Source: CBDTYW01 sp965364735
GTDB lineage: Bacteria; Actinomycetota; Nitriliruptoria; Nitriliruptorales; Nitriliruptoraceae
Assembly (NCBI GenBank): GCA_965364735.1
Contig: CBDTYW010000204.1
Span: 1 to 6,971, forward strand
Length of the DNA stretch: 6,971 bases
Reading direction: 5' to 3'
Below are positions 1 through 6,261 of this stretch, piece after piece. The notes below the pieces were generated by a model. That model was not told the origin of the DNA, did no database searches, and saw only the letters and a list, made by a program, of their open reading frames with translations. Made by a program: the position numbers and the translations under genes. Position 1 is the first letter of the stretch. The number at the start of each line of letters is the position of its first letter.

Positions 1-1
1 G

Positions 2-1027
2 CCGCCGACCGGAGGCATGCGCCAGCCACCGCCCGGGCCTCCCGGCGTTGCCCCCCACGTCGGGGCGTACGGCGTCCAGGCTGACCGTGGGATCTTCGTC
101 GGCGGCATGATCCCGCTGCATCCGATGCGGCTCGGGGACGTCCTCGACGGTGGCTTCAAGCTCGTGCGCCGGACCTTCACGACGGTGGCGATGATCGTCT
201 TCGTGGGGCTCGGGCCGTTGTCGTTGATCTCCGCGCTCGCCAGCGGCTCGCTGCAGAGCGGCGCCTTCGGTTTCGGCGACCCGACGACGTTCGACCAGTT
301 CGACCCGGCGACCTTCTTCGGCGCGACGGGTGGGTCGCTGGCCGTGCTCGGCATCGTCGGCCTGCTCCAGACCTTCGTCGTGGCTCCGGCGGTCCAGGGG
401 GCGTTGTTCCACACCTTCGCAGAGACCGAGCTGGGACGACCGCCGACGTGGGGTCAGGCCCTCCGGGCAGGCTTCGATCGGCTCGGCGCGCTGATCCTGG
501 CGTTCCTGCTGCCGGGCCTCGCGATCTTCGGGCTGTTCCTCGCGGTCGGGCTCGTCTTCCTCCTGCTCGGGGCGGCGGCCGGCTCCGAGAGCGTGGTCTT
601 CGTGCTGTTCCTGTCCCTGACCGCCATGGTGCTGGTGATCCCCTCGATGGTGATCTTCTTCGTCTGGTACCTGTCCGCCCAGGCCGCCGTCATGGTGGAG
701 GGGCTGACGGGAACCCAGGCCGTCGGCCGCGGTTGGCGGCTGGTCCGCGCTCGGCTCGGTTGGATGCTCGGGGTGGGCTTCCTCGCCGGAGCGATCCTCG
801 TGCTCGTGCAGGGGATGATCGGCGGCACCGTCGGGGTCTTCAGCCTCGCGGGCGCGTCGGCCGCGCCGTGGTTCTTCAACATCATCGTCGGGCTCGTCGA
901 CCTCGCGATTCAGACGATCTTCGTCCCGCTCGCCGCGGCGTTCGGGCTCCTGATGTACGTCGATGCCCGGATCCGACTGGAGGGCTTCGACCTGCAGATC
1001 CGCGCCGCCGGCGCCCCGCCGGCATGA
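2..1027 (+). CDS. Multi-pass membrane protein of the MoxR locus, 5' end outside the window
   Basis: This is an integral membrane protein of unknown biochemical function. The reading frame is open to the left edge. The Pro/Gly-rich leader before the ATG at 17 (PPTGG, then MRQPPPGPPG) looks like the cytosolic tail common in this family, so the true start probably lies upstream. The GGAGG at 11-15 is only one base from the ATG at 17, too close for a ribosome site. Counting from that ATG, the conserved entry block is at residues 32-52 (IPLHPMRLGDVLDGGFKLVRR). About six hydrophobic segments follow (near 55-75, 105-130, 155-187, 193-222, 247-275 and 283-313). The ending at 313-329 (MYVDARIRLEGFDLQIR) resembles the C-terminus of actinobacterial proteins annotated as glycerophosphodiesterase membrane-domain-like. 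No phosphodiesterase catalytic domain is visible, so an enzymatic name should not be inferred. It is the first visible gene of the five-gene operon. The TGA at 1025-1027 overlaps an ATG at 1024. Confidence 0.85.
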   Translation, partial: PPTGGMRQPPPGPPGVAPHVGAYGVQADRGIFVGGMIPLHPMRLGDVLDGGFKLVRRTFTTVAMIVFVGLGPLSLISALASGSLQSGAFGFGDPTTFDQFDPATFFGATGGSLAVLGIVGLLQTFVVAPAVQGALFHTFAETELGRPPTWGQALRAGFDRLGALILAFLLPGLAIFGLFLAVGLVFLLLGAAAGSESVVFVLFLSLTAMVLVIPSMVIFFVWYLSAQAAVMVEGLTGTQAVGRGWRLVRARLGWMLGVGFLAGAILVLVQGMIGGTVGVFSLAGASAAPWFFNIIVGLVDLAIQTIFVPLAAAFGLLMYVDARIRLEGFDLQIRAAGAPPA

Positions 1028-1041
1028 CCGACGCCGGATGA
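1024..1041 (+). other. Five-codon micro-ORF bridging genes 1 and 2
   Basis: The ATG at 1024 overlaps the stop of gene 1 as ATGA (1024-1027). It reads M-T-D-A-G and then meets a TGA at 1039-1041, which overlaps the chosen start of the DUF4129 gene as a second ATGA (1038-1041). This arrangement is seen directly. The idea that it relays terminating ribosomes from gene 1 to gene 2 is inference. Chance is a serious alternative, because ATG and TGA share two bases and the segment is very short. No good Shine-Dalgarno sequence precedes either ATG. Confidence 0.3.
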
Positions 1042-1670
1042 TCCTCGCGCTGCCTCCGTCGTCGTTCGATCCCGAAGCCGCGCGCTCCGCGGCGGAGGAG
1101 ATCCTGTCGCGGCCGCGCTTCGCCGAAGCGACCGAGTCGCTCTGGAACCGCGTGCTCAGCGAGGTCGTGGACTTCCTCGCGACGCTGTTCGGTCGTGCGG
1201 TCCAGGGCGATGCCGGATCGGTCATCGCGATCGTGGTCCTCGTGCTCGCGGTCATCGCTGCGGTGATGCTGACGGTCCGTGCGGTCCGGCGTCGTGCCGG
1301 TGTGCTGGGGGGAGCAACCGCCACCCCGGACGATGTCGAGCGGGGCGCCGAGGACTGGGCTGCCGAGGCGCGGGCCCATGACGCGGCTGGGCGTTCCCGC
1401 GAAGCGGTGCGCTGCTGGCTCCGGGTCGCGATCGCCCGGTTGCGCGACCGCGGGGTCGTGGAGGAGATCCCCGGGCGCACGGTCCGGGAGTACGGCACCG
1501 CGGTCGCCGCCGGCGAACCCGCGCTCGCCGCATCCTTTCGTCGTGCGGGTGATGTGTTCGAGCGCGTCTGGTACGGCGACGTCGAGGCCCAGGCTGCGGA
1601 CGTCGCGATCGTGCGCACCCTGGCCGAGGAGGCCCGCACGGCGCGTTCGCGACGTGGGATCGGCGCATGA
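1038..1670 (+). CDS. DUF4129 domain protein, single-pass membrane anchored
   Basis: This 210-residue protein has an N-terminal helical segment (residues 11-52), one strong membrane span (about 61-80, rich in V, I, L and A) followed by the basic stop-transfer stretch RAVRRR, and a cytosolic C-terminal DUF4129 domain (about 118-195). The domain is recognised from the helix around CWLRVAIARLRDRGVVEE, the GRTVREY motif at 146-152 and the FERVWYG motif at 174-180, which match the family pattern (R-T-x-x-E-Y, then F-E-x-x-W-Y-G). The ATG at 1038 is chosen over the ATG at 963. The earlier start would overlap gene 1 by 65 bases and add an Arg- and Pro-rich extension unlike relatives, while the 1038 start gives the family-like opening with Asp-Pro-x-x-Ala-Arg. 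In many bacteria DUF4129 is fused to a transglutaminase-like protein; here it stands alone. It lies 10 bases after gene 1, and its stop overlaps the next start as ATGA. The role is unknown; a membrane partner of the MoxR/DUF58 pair is inferred. Confidence 0.88.
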   Translation: MILALPPSSFDPEAARSAAEEILSRPRFAEATESLWNRVLSEVVDFLATLFGRAVQGDAGSVIAIVVLVLAVIAAVMLTVRAVRRRAGVLGGATATPDDVERGAEDWAAEARAHDAAGRSREAVRCWLRVAIARLRDRGVVEEIPGRTVREYGTAVAAGEPALAASFRRAGDVFERVWYGDVEAQAADVAIVRTLAEEARTARSRRGIGA

Positions 1671-2818
1671 CCCAGCGCATGAAGACCGCCCTCGCGATCC
1701 TCGTGGTCGTCATCCTCTCGATCGCGCTCCGGCCCGAACCGGCCGACCCGGAGAGCCTCGGACTCTCCGGCACCGGCCCGAACGGTCTCGGCGCGCTCGC
1801 GGAGCTCATCGACGGGTTCGGCAGCGAGGTGACCGAAGGTCCCCGGTTCGCCGGCGCAGAGCAGCCTCAGGACCGACGGACCGACGTCCTGTTCGTCCCC
1901 GGCCACGTGTTCCTCGGAGGAGCCCAGGGTGAGGAGATCGAGGACTTCCTGCGCGTGGGCGGCCGGGTGATCGCGGCGGGGAGGATCCCCAGGATCGCGA
2001 TTGAGCAGGGACGCTCCGGCTTCGCGTTCGGTGGCCGCGAGGTCGACTCGGACTGCGCGGACCCTGCGCTCGCGCGCGTCGGGAAGATCCGCGTCAGGAC
2101 GCTCGTGCTGATCGCGGAGCCGGGCGACGTCGCCTGCTACGGCGGCGACGTGACGACTGACGGTGCCGAGACCGGCTACGCCCTCGTCCGTCAGGTCGGG
2201 CCGGGAGAGATCGCGTTCCTCGCTGCCGACGACCAGCTCAGGAACTCCGAGCTCGACGAGCTGGATCACGCCGGCTTCGCGCTGGCGCTCCTCGCCCCGC
2301 AGCGCGGGACCCGCGTGCACGTGCTCACCGGACGCATCGACCTGCAGCGCGACCCGGTCGCGCTGGTCTCGACCCGGCTCTGGACGGGGCTCTGGTGGTT
2401 GGTCATTGCCTTCTTCGTGCTCGCGTTCTCCCGCGGGCGGCGGCTCGGGCGACCGGTCACGGAACGCGTCCCCGTGGTGGTCGAGGGGGCAGACCTCGTG
2501 CTTGCGGTCGGCAATCTCATGCAGCGGCAGGGCAGCGTCCAGGCAGCCGCTGACGCCTTGCGCGCGGACCTCCGGCATGATCTGTCACGTCGTCTCGGGA
2601 TCGGTGTCGAGATGGACCCTGCTCAAGCTGGCACGCTCGTGCGCCCCTACGCCGATCACCTCCCCGAGGGCACGCTTCGCACCGCGCTCGCGCCCGATCC
2701 GGTCGGCGATGCTGCGACCCTCGTGGACGTCGCCCGCGCGGTCCACGCCGTCCGTGCAGCGGTCGGTGCCCCGACCGGACCCACCGCCCCAAGCGGCACC
2801 GCCGCCTCAACGTCCTGA
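1667..2818 (+). CDS. DUF4350 domain protein, two membrane spans with an outer domain
   Basis: This 383-residue protein has a signal-anchor-like span at residues 6-21, a large domain at about 25-235, a second span at about 239-255 followed by the basic stretch RGRRLGR, and a cytosolic tail of about 125 residues ending in a Pro/Thr/Ser/Ala-rich segment. DUF4350 signatures include the SGTGPNGLGALAELIDGFG block (34-52), VLFVPGH (74-80), the FLRVGGRVIAAG helix and strand (94-105), and GPGEIAFLAADDQLRNSELD (178-197), followed by HAGFALALLA. The fold resembles GATase1-like domains, but no catalytic triad is evident. By the positive-inside rule the large domain should face outward. It carries the protein's only two cysteines, C130 and C157. 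The ATG at 1667 overlaps the preceding stop (ATGA), indicating translational coupling. An in-frame ATG at codon 5 is a possible alternative start. The function is unknown; its position just before moxR is conserved in actinobacterial loci as I recall them. Confidence 0.87.
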   Translation: MTQRMKTALAILVVVILSIALRPEPADPESLGLSGTGPNGLGALAELIDGFGSEVTEGPRFAGAEQPQDRRTDVLFVPGHVFLGGAQGEEIEDFLRVGGRVIAAGRIPRIAIEQGRSGFAFGGREVDSDCADPALARVGKIRVRTLVLIAEPGDVACYGGDVTTDGAETGYALVRQVGPGEIAFLAADDQLRNSELDELDHAGFALALLAPQRGTRVHVLTGRIDLQRDPVALVSTRLWTGLWWLVIAFFVLAFSRGRRLGRPVTERVPVVVEGADLVLAVGNLMQRQGSVQAAADALRADLRHDLSRRLGIGVEMDPAQAGTLVRPYADHLPEGTLRTALAPDPVGDAATLVDVARAVHAVRAAVGAPTGPTAPSGTAASTS

Positions 2819-2822
2819 ACCC

Positions 2823-2826
2823 GGAG
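2823..2826 (+). promoter_or_regulatory. Shine-Dalgarno GGAG for the MoxR gene
   Basis: GGAG lies six bases before the ATG at 2833, inside the 14-base gap after the DUF4350 stop. Unlike the start-stop overlaps elsewhere in the operon, the ATPase gene therefore has its own ribosome site. This supports the 2833 start and may allow higher expression than its neighbours. Confidence 0.6.
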
Positions 2827-2832
2827 TCACCC

Positions 2833-3789
2833 ATGCCACCCGCCACGGATCCTCGTGACACCCTGCTCGGCCTGCGCGAGCAGATCGGCCGCGTCGTCGT
2901 CGGCCAGGACGGCGTCGTCACCGGCCTGCTCGCCGCGCTGCTGGTCCGGGGGCACGTCCTGCTCGAAGGGGTCCCGGGCACCGGCAAGACGTTGCTCGCC
3001 CGCACGCTCGCCGCGGCGCTCCAGCTCGACACCGCCCGCATCCAGTTCACGCCGGACCTCATGCCGTCGGACGTCACCGGACAGCTCGTGCTCGGGCCAC
3101 GAAACACGCTCACGTTCCGCAAGGGGCCCGTGTTCACCAACCTCTTGCTCGCCGACGAGATCAACAGGACGCCACCACGGACGCAGGCCGCCCTGCTCGA
3201 GGCGATGGAGGAGCGTCAGGTCAGCTTCGAGGGCGTCTCGAACCCGTTGCCGGACCCCTTCCTGGTGATCGCCACCCAGAACCCGGTCGAGTACGAAGGC
3301 ACCTACCCGCTGCCCGAGGCGCAGCTCGACCGGTTCACGTTCAAGCTGATCGTCCCGTACCCCTCGGCACAGGAGGAGGACGGGATCCTTCAACGTCACG
3401 CCGAGCTCGCCGACTACCACCGTCAGGCGACGGAGCAGATCGTTCCCGTGGCAGGCGCGAAGGAGCTCGAGGCGGCCCGCGAGGCCGTGGCCCTCGTCCG
3501 GGTCGACCCGGCGATCCGCGCCTACATCGTCGCGATCGCGCGTGCCACCCGCGAAGCTCCTGCGCTGACCCTGGGTGTGTCGCCGCGAGGGTCCGCGATG
3601 CTCATGCACACATCTCGTGCGTGGGCGTGGCTGACCGGTCGGGACTTCGTGACGCCGGATGACGTGAAGGTCATGGCCAAGCCGACGCTGCGTCACCGGC
3701 TCGGGCTCCGTGCGGAGGTCGAGCTCGAGGGCGGGACCGCTGACGGCGTCATCGAGTCCGTGCTCGCTGCGGTCCCCGTCCCGCGGTGA
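2833..3789 (+). CDS. moxR: MoxR-family AAA+ ATPase
   Basis: This is a cytosolic AAA+ ATPase of the MoxR family (AAA_3 domain plus AAA lid), thought to act as a chaperone that remodels or matures protein complexes with a vWA-domain partner. All ATPase motifs are intact in the 318 residues: Walker A GVPGTGKT (46-53), Walker B LLLADEIN (104-111) with acidic pair D108/E109, the following R112-T-P-P block, sensor 1 ATQNP (147-151), arginine-finger region LDRF (165-168), and the sensor 2 region GVSPRG (248-253) in the lid. The usual N-terminal helix ending in VVVGQD (21-26) is present. The length is typical for the family. It starts 14 bases after the DUF4350 gene and its stop overlaps the DUF58 start as GTGA, so the ATPase and DUF58 products are probably made together. 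From memory of gene order, the closest well-known counterpart is mycobacterial moxR2 (Rv3692). The substrate is not known. Confidence 0.97.
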   Translation: MPPATDPRDTLLGLREQIGRVVVGQDGVVTGLLAALLVRGHVLLEGVPGTGKTLLARTLAAALQLDTARIQFTPDLMPSDVTGQLVLGPRNTLTFRKGPVFTNLLLADEINRTPPRTQAALLEAMEERQVSFEGVSNPLPDPFLVIATQNPVEYEGTYPLPEAQLDRFTFKLIVPYPSAQEEDGILQRHAELADYHRQATEQIVPVAGAKELEAAREAVALVRVDPAIRAYIVAIARATREAPALTLGVSPRGSAMLMHTSRAWAWLTGRDFVTPDDVKVMAKPTLRHRLGLRAEVELEGGTADGVIESVLAAVPVPR

Positions 3790-5177
3790 GCGTCAGCACC
3801 GCGCCGGAGGCGCCGCCGACCGAGGTGGGCGGCGTCAGCGTGCGTCGCTTCACCCGTGCGTGGTTCACCTCGATCGTGCCGGTCCCGACGATGCGGGGCG
3901 TCTGGGTCGCGGTGTCGGCGGTCGGTCTCGCGATGCTGCTCCCCACGCCGATCGCGCTCTGGACGACGCTCGTCCTCGTGGCCGCTCTGCTTGCTGCGGA
4001 CGCCTGGACGGGACTGGCGCCGCAGCACGTCGGCGTGGCCCGCGACCACGATGTCCAGGTCGCGCTCGACGGGACGCTGGAGCTGACGTGGACCGTGAGG
4101 AACCCGTCGACGCGCCCGACGCGGATGCTCGTCGCCGACGAGCTCGCTCCGTCGTTGGGCGCCGAGCGTCGCGCGTTCGACGTCGTCGTGCCGGGCAACG
4201 GGAGGATCCGTCAGGCGACGACGCTGCATCCCTCACGGCGTGGTCTGTTCACGCCGACCAGCATCACGGTCCGCACGATCGGCCCGCTCGGGCTCGCCGG
4301 ACGCCAGCACGACCGCGAGGTGCCCGGCCACCTCGAGGTCCATCCGGCGTTCCGCAGCCGCACCCAGGTCGCCGCCCGTTTGGAACGCTCTCGCGAGGTC
4401 GACGTCGGCCTCCGGTCCGCCAAGGGCCGGGGGAGCGGCGGCGAGTTCGATCAGCTGCGGCCCTACACGCCCGACGACGACCACCGACGGATTGACTGGC
4501 TGGCGACCGCTCGGGTCGGCAACCCGATCCTGAGGACCTATCACGCGGAACGAAACCAGCACGTGGTCATCGTCCTCGACACCGGTCGCACGATGGCCGG
4601 GCTCGTCGAGGGAGTGCCGCGGCTGGACCACGGCATGGACGTGGTGATGGGCTTGACGACCGTCGCGACCGCGCTCGGCGATCGAGTCGGACTCGTCGCT
4701 GCGGGGATCGGCGTGCGAGCGGTCGTGCCGCCGAGCGCACGGCGCGACCAGGTGCGCACGATCACCCGGGCCATGTACGCGTTGGAGGCCGAGCTCGGCG
4801 AGCCGTCCTTTCGGACTGCGTTCGCCGCAGCGATGGCACGGTTCCGCCGGCGCTCGCTCTACGTCATCGTCACCGACCTGTCCTCCGAGGCCGTCGGCGA
4901 CACGCTGCTGCCCGCCCTGCCGATGCTGGTGCGGACCCACCTCGTCGTGGTGGCGGCGGTCCGTGACCCGATCGTCGAGCACTGGGCGCTCGATCGTCCG
5001 GAGGACCGTGGGGCAGCGTTCCGCGCTGCCGCCGCCGCGACCGCGCGGCGCGATCGCGAGCAGGTCGCCGCGCGCCTGCGAGGCATGGGCGTTCAGGTCG
5101 TGGACGCGACCCCGGACGTGCTGGCTGTGCGCGTCGTCGACCACTACCTCGGGATCAAGGCGTCCGGCGCCCTGTGA
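3786..5177 (+). CDS. DUF58 protein with vWA-like domain and N-terminal membrane spans
   Basis: This 463-residue protein is the presumed partner of the adjacent MoxR ATPase. Two hydrophobic segments lie at about 38-52 and 57-71, a usual N-terminal hairpin for the family. A beta-rich region follows (about 80-190, including the HPSRRGLF and GPLGL motifs), then the DUF58 core GSGGEFDQLRPYTPDDDHRR (216-235) with IDWLATAR (236-243) and NPILRTYHAERNQ (246-258). The vWA-like strand VIVLDTGRTM (261-270) occupies the place of a MIDAS motif but reads D-T-G-R-T instead of D-x-S-x-S. A second acidic site is D364 in YVIVTDLSSE. The GTG at 3786 is chosen because it overlaps the MoxR stop (GTGA) and gives a short N-terminus before the spans. 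There is no clear Shine-Dalgarno sequence, which fits translational coupling. By gene order it matches mycobacterial Rv3693 (from memory). Metal binding is uncertain because of the degenerate motif. Confidence 0.94.
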   Translation: MSVSTAPEAPPTEVGGVSVRRFTRAWFTSIVPVPTMRGVWVAVSAVGLAMLLPTPIALWTTLVLVAALLAADAWTGLAPQHVGVARDHDVQVALDGTLELTWTVRNPSTRPTRMLVADELAPSLGAERRAFDVVVPGNGRIRQATTLHPSRRGLFTPTSITVRTIGPLGLAGRQHDREVPGHLEVHPAFRSRTQVAARLERSREVDVGLRSAKGRGSGGEFDQLRPYTPDDDHRRIDWLATARVGNPILRTYHAERNQHVVIVLDTGRTMAGLVEGVPRLDHGMDVVMGLTTVATALGDRVGLVAAGIGVRAVVPPSARRDQVRTITRAMYALEAELGEPSFRTAFAAAMARFRRRSLYVIVTDLSSEAVGDTLLPALPMLVRTHLVVVAAVRDPIVEHWALDRPEDRGAAFRAAAAATARRDREQVAARLRGMGVQVVDATPDVLAVRVVDHYLGIKASGAL

Positions 5178-5183
5178 GCCCGC

Positions 5184-6179
5184 TCAGGTCGAGAGGCCGA
5201 GCAGCTGACGCTCCTCGCCGAACCGGCCGGTCAGTCCCCGCGACGCGGCGTCGCGTCCGAGGACCACCACGTAGGTGAGGAAGGCGATCCAGACGATCGC
5301 CCCGAAACCGACCCGCACGAACGTCGGCCAGGGCTGTGGCGTCACGAACGCCTCCAGCAGCGCGGCGATCGCGAAGATCGGCACGAGCCCGAGCACGATC
5401 GTCACGGTCCGCAGCCCCTCCTCCGCGAGCGCCTCGCGGCGCCGCCGGTCACCCGGTGAGATCGCTCGCCACGCCAGCGCGAAGGCGGCGCCGCCGGCGA
5501 AGAAGATCGCGGTGAGCTCGAGCAGGCCGTGGGGGAGGATCAACCCCCAGAAGTGCCCGACGCGGTCGTGCGCGTGCGCGAGGCCGGCGATGTAGCCGAC
5601 GTTCAGACCGTTGAAGACGAGGACGTACACCGCAGGCAGGATGAGGAGACCGAACGCGAAGGTCTGGATGCCGACCAGCGCGTTGTTGGCGAACACCGAG
5701 GTCCCGAACACCGCCGCGGACCCGTCGGAGTAGTAGTCGACGAAGTCGCCGTCGAGGAAGAGCTGGACCTCCTCGCTGGTCCCTGCTTCCGCGAGCGCCG
5801 CGGCTGACGTGTTGAGCCACAGGCCCATGAGGAAGGCGGGCAGCAGCAGGGCGACCGCCGACAGGACGATCGCGCGGCGTGCGTTCCAGCACGCGGCCGG
5901 GAAGGTCGTCCGCCAGAACCGAGCGATGGCCGGGAGCGCAGGCTCTCCGCCACCGTAGACCGCACCGTTCGCTCGCCCCACGAGCTCGGTCAGCTCCGCG
6001 GTGAGGCCGGGGTCTCGGTAGAGCGTGTTGGCGGTCGACAGGTGTCCGGACACACGCCGGTAGAGCCGCACGAGCTCGTCGAGCTCCTCCGCTGACCGAC
6101 CTCGTACGCCGCGCTTGATCAGCGCCCGCAGCCGGTCCCAGGCAGGGCGATGTGTGGCGATGAAGGTGTCGAGGTCCAT
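5184..6179 (-). CDS. SpoIIM-family (stage II sporulation protein M-like) membrane protein
   Basis: This 331-residue integral membrane protein has a cytosolic N-terminal helical region (1-95) opening with MDLDTFIATHRPAWDRL, the characteristic start of actinobacterial SpoIIM-like proteins. About five membrane spans follow (near 102-121, 168-187, 212-236, 258-277 and 288-307). Family marks are the FANNALVGIQTFAFGL segment (163-178), the FNGLNVGYIAGL segment (189-200) and PHGLLELTAIFFAGG (216-230). The ATG at 6179 is preferred to the upstream in-frame ATG at 6260. The longer form would add 27 Arg- and Cys-containing residues unlike the family and would occupy the whole divergent promoter gap up to the RDD gene start. 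No strong ribosome site precedes 6179. In Bacillus SpoIIM belongs to the engulfment complex with SpoIID and SpoIIP, but neither partner is visible and the surrounding locus occurs in non-sporulating bacteria. A sporulation role should not be inferred. It converges on the DUF58 gene with 6 bases between the stops. Confidence 0.92.
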   Translation of the reverse strand: MDLDTFIATHRPAWDRLRALIKRGVRGRSAEELDELVRLYRRVSGHLSTANTLYRDPGLTAELTELVGRANGAVYGGGEPALPAIARFWRTTFPAACWNARRAIVLSAVALLLPAFLMGLWLNTSAAALAEAGTSEEVQLFLDGDFVDYYSDGSAAVFGTSVFANNALVGIQTFAFGLLILPAVYVLVFNGLNVGYIAGLAHAHDRVGHFWGLILPHGLLELTAIFFAGGAAFALAWRAISPGDRRRREALAEEGLRTVTIVLGLVPIFAIAALLEAFVTPQPWPTFVRVGFGAIVWIAFLTYVVVLGRDAASRGLTGRFGEERQLLGLST

Positions 6180-6187
6180 ACAGTCGC

Positions 6188-6235
6188 GCTGGTCGGCAGG
6201 TGAGCGAGCATACGTGGCGCCTCGTCGCCGACAGC
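6188..6235. repeat. Bulged inverted repeat in the divergent gap
   Basis: GCTGGTCGGC at 6188-6197 pairs with GCCGACAGC at 6227-6235. All nine bases of the right arm match and one G in the left arm is unpaired, with 29 bases between the arms. The arms bracket the TATGCT element. It could be a regulator site or merely a chance match in GC-rich DNA; the sequence alone does not decide. Confidence 0.3.
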
Positions 6236-6250
6236 CGGATCCGACGTCCA

Positions 6251-6257
6251 GGGAGGG
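6251..6257 (+). promoter_or_regulatory. Strong Shine-Dalgarno GGGAGGG for the RDD gene
   Basis: This purine-rich site ends four bases before the GTG at 6262. It is the best ribosome site in the window and decides the start of the RDD gene in favour of that GTG over the ATG at 6364, which lies inside the conserved first membrane region. Confidence 0.7.
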
Positions 6258-6261
6258 CATC

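Larger units (their letters stand above)
6180..6261. promoter_or_regulatory. Divergent intergenic promoter gap between the SpoIIM-like and RDD genes
   Basis: This 82-base gap is the only place in the window with room for promoters, and it must serve both flanking divergent genes. A TATGCT on the minus strand (rc of 6207-6212) matches four of six bases of a -10 box for the SpoIIM-like gene, but no convincing -35 sequence lies 16-18 bases upstream of it. No convincing promoter hexamers are seen for the RDD gene. A bulged inverted repeat (6188-6197 with 6227-6235) surrounds the -10-like element. The regulatory role follows from geometry, not from a recognised binding site. Confidence 0.5.

Noticed and set aside
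11..19. GGAGG followed by the ATG at 17 as a gene start
   Set aside because: The spacing of one base is too short, and the frame is open to the left edge with Pro/Gly-rich coding typical of the family's N-terminal tail.
963..1037. N-terminal extension of the DUF4129 gene from the ATG at 963
   Set aside because: It overlaps the end of gene 1 by 65 bases and encodes an Arg/Pro-rich stretch that is simply gene 1 read in another frame. The start at 1038 fits the family.
2827..3696. A 289-residue minus-strand open frame
   Set aside because: It is antisense to the MoxR gene, whose ATPase motifs are complete. The composition is rich in Arg, Asp, Glu and His without any recognisable domain.
4233..5144. 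A 303-residue minus-strand open frame
   Set aside because: It is antisense to the DUF58 gene with low-complexity, charged composition. Long antisense frames are common in high-GC genes.
6237..6248. Adjacent six-base palindromes GGATCC and GACGTC upstream of the RDD gene
   Set aside because: They are short palindromes expected by chance in GC-rich sequence and do not extend into a longer symmetric site.
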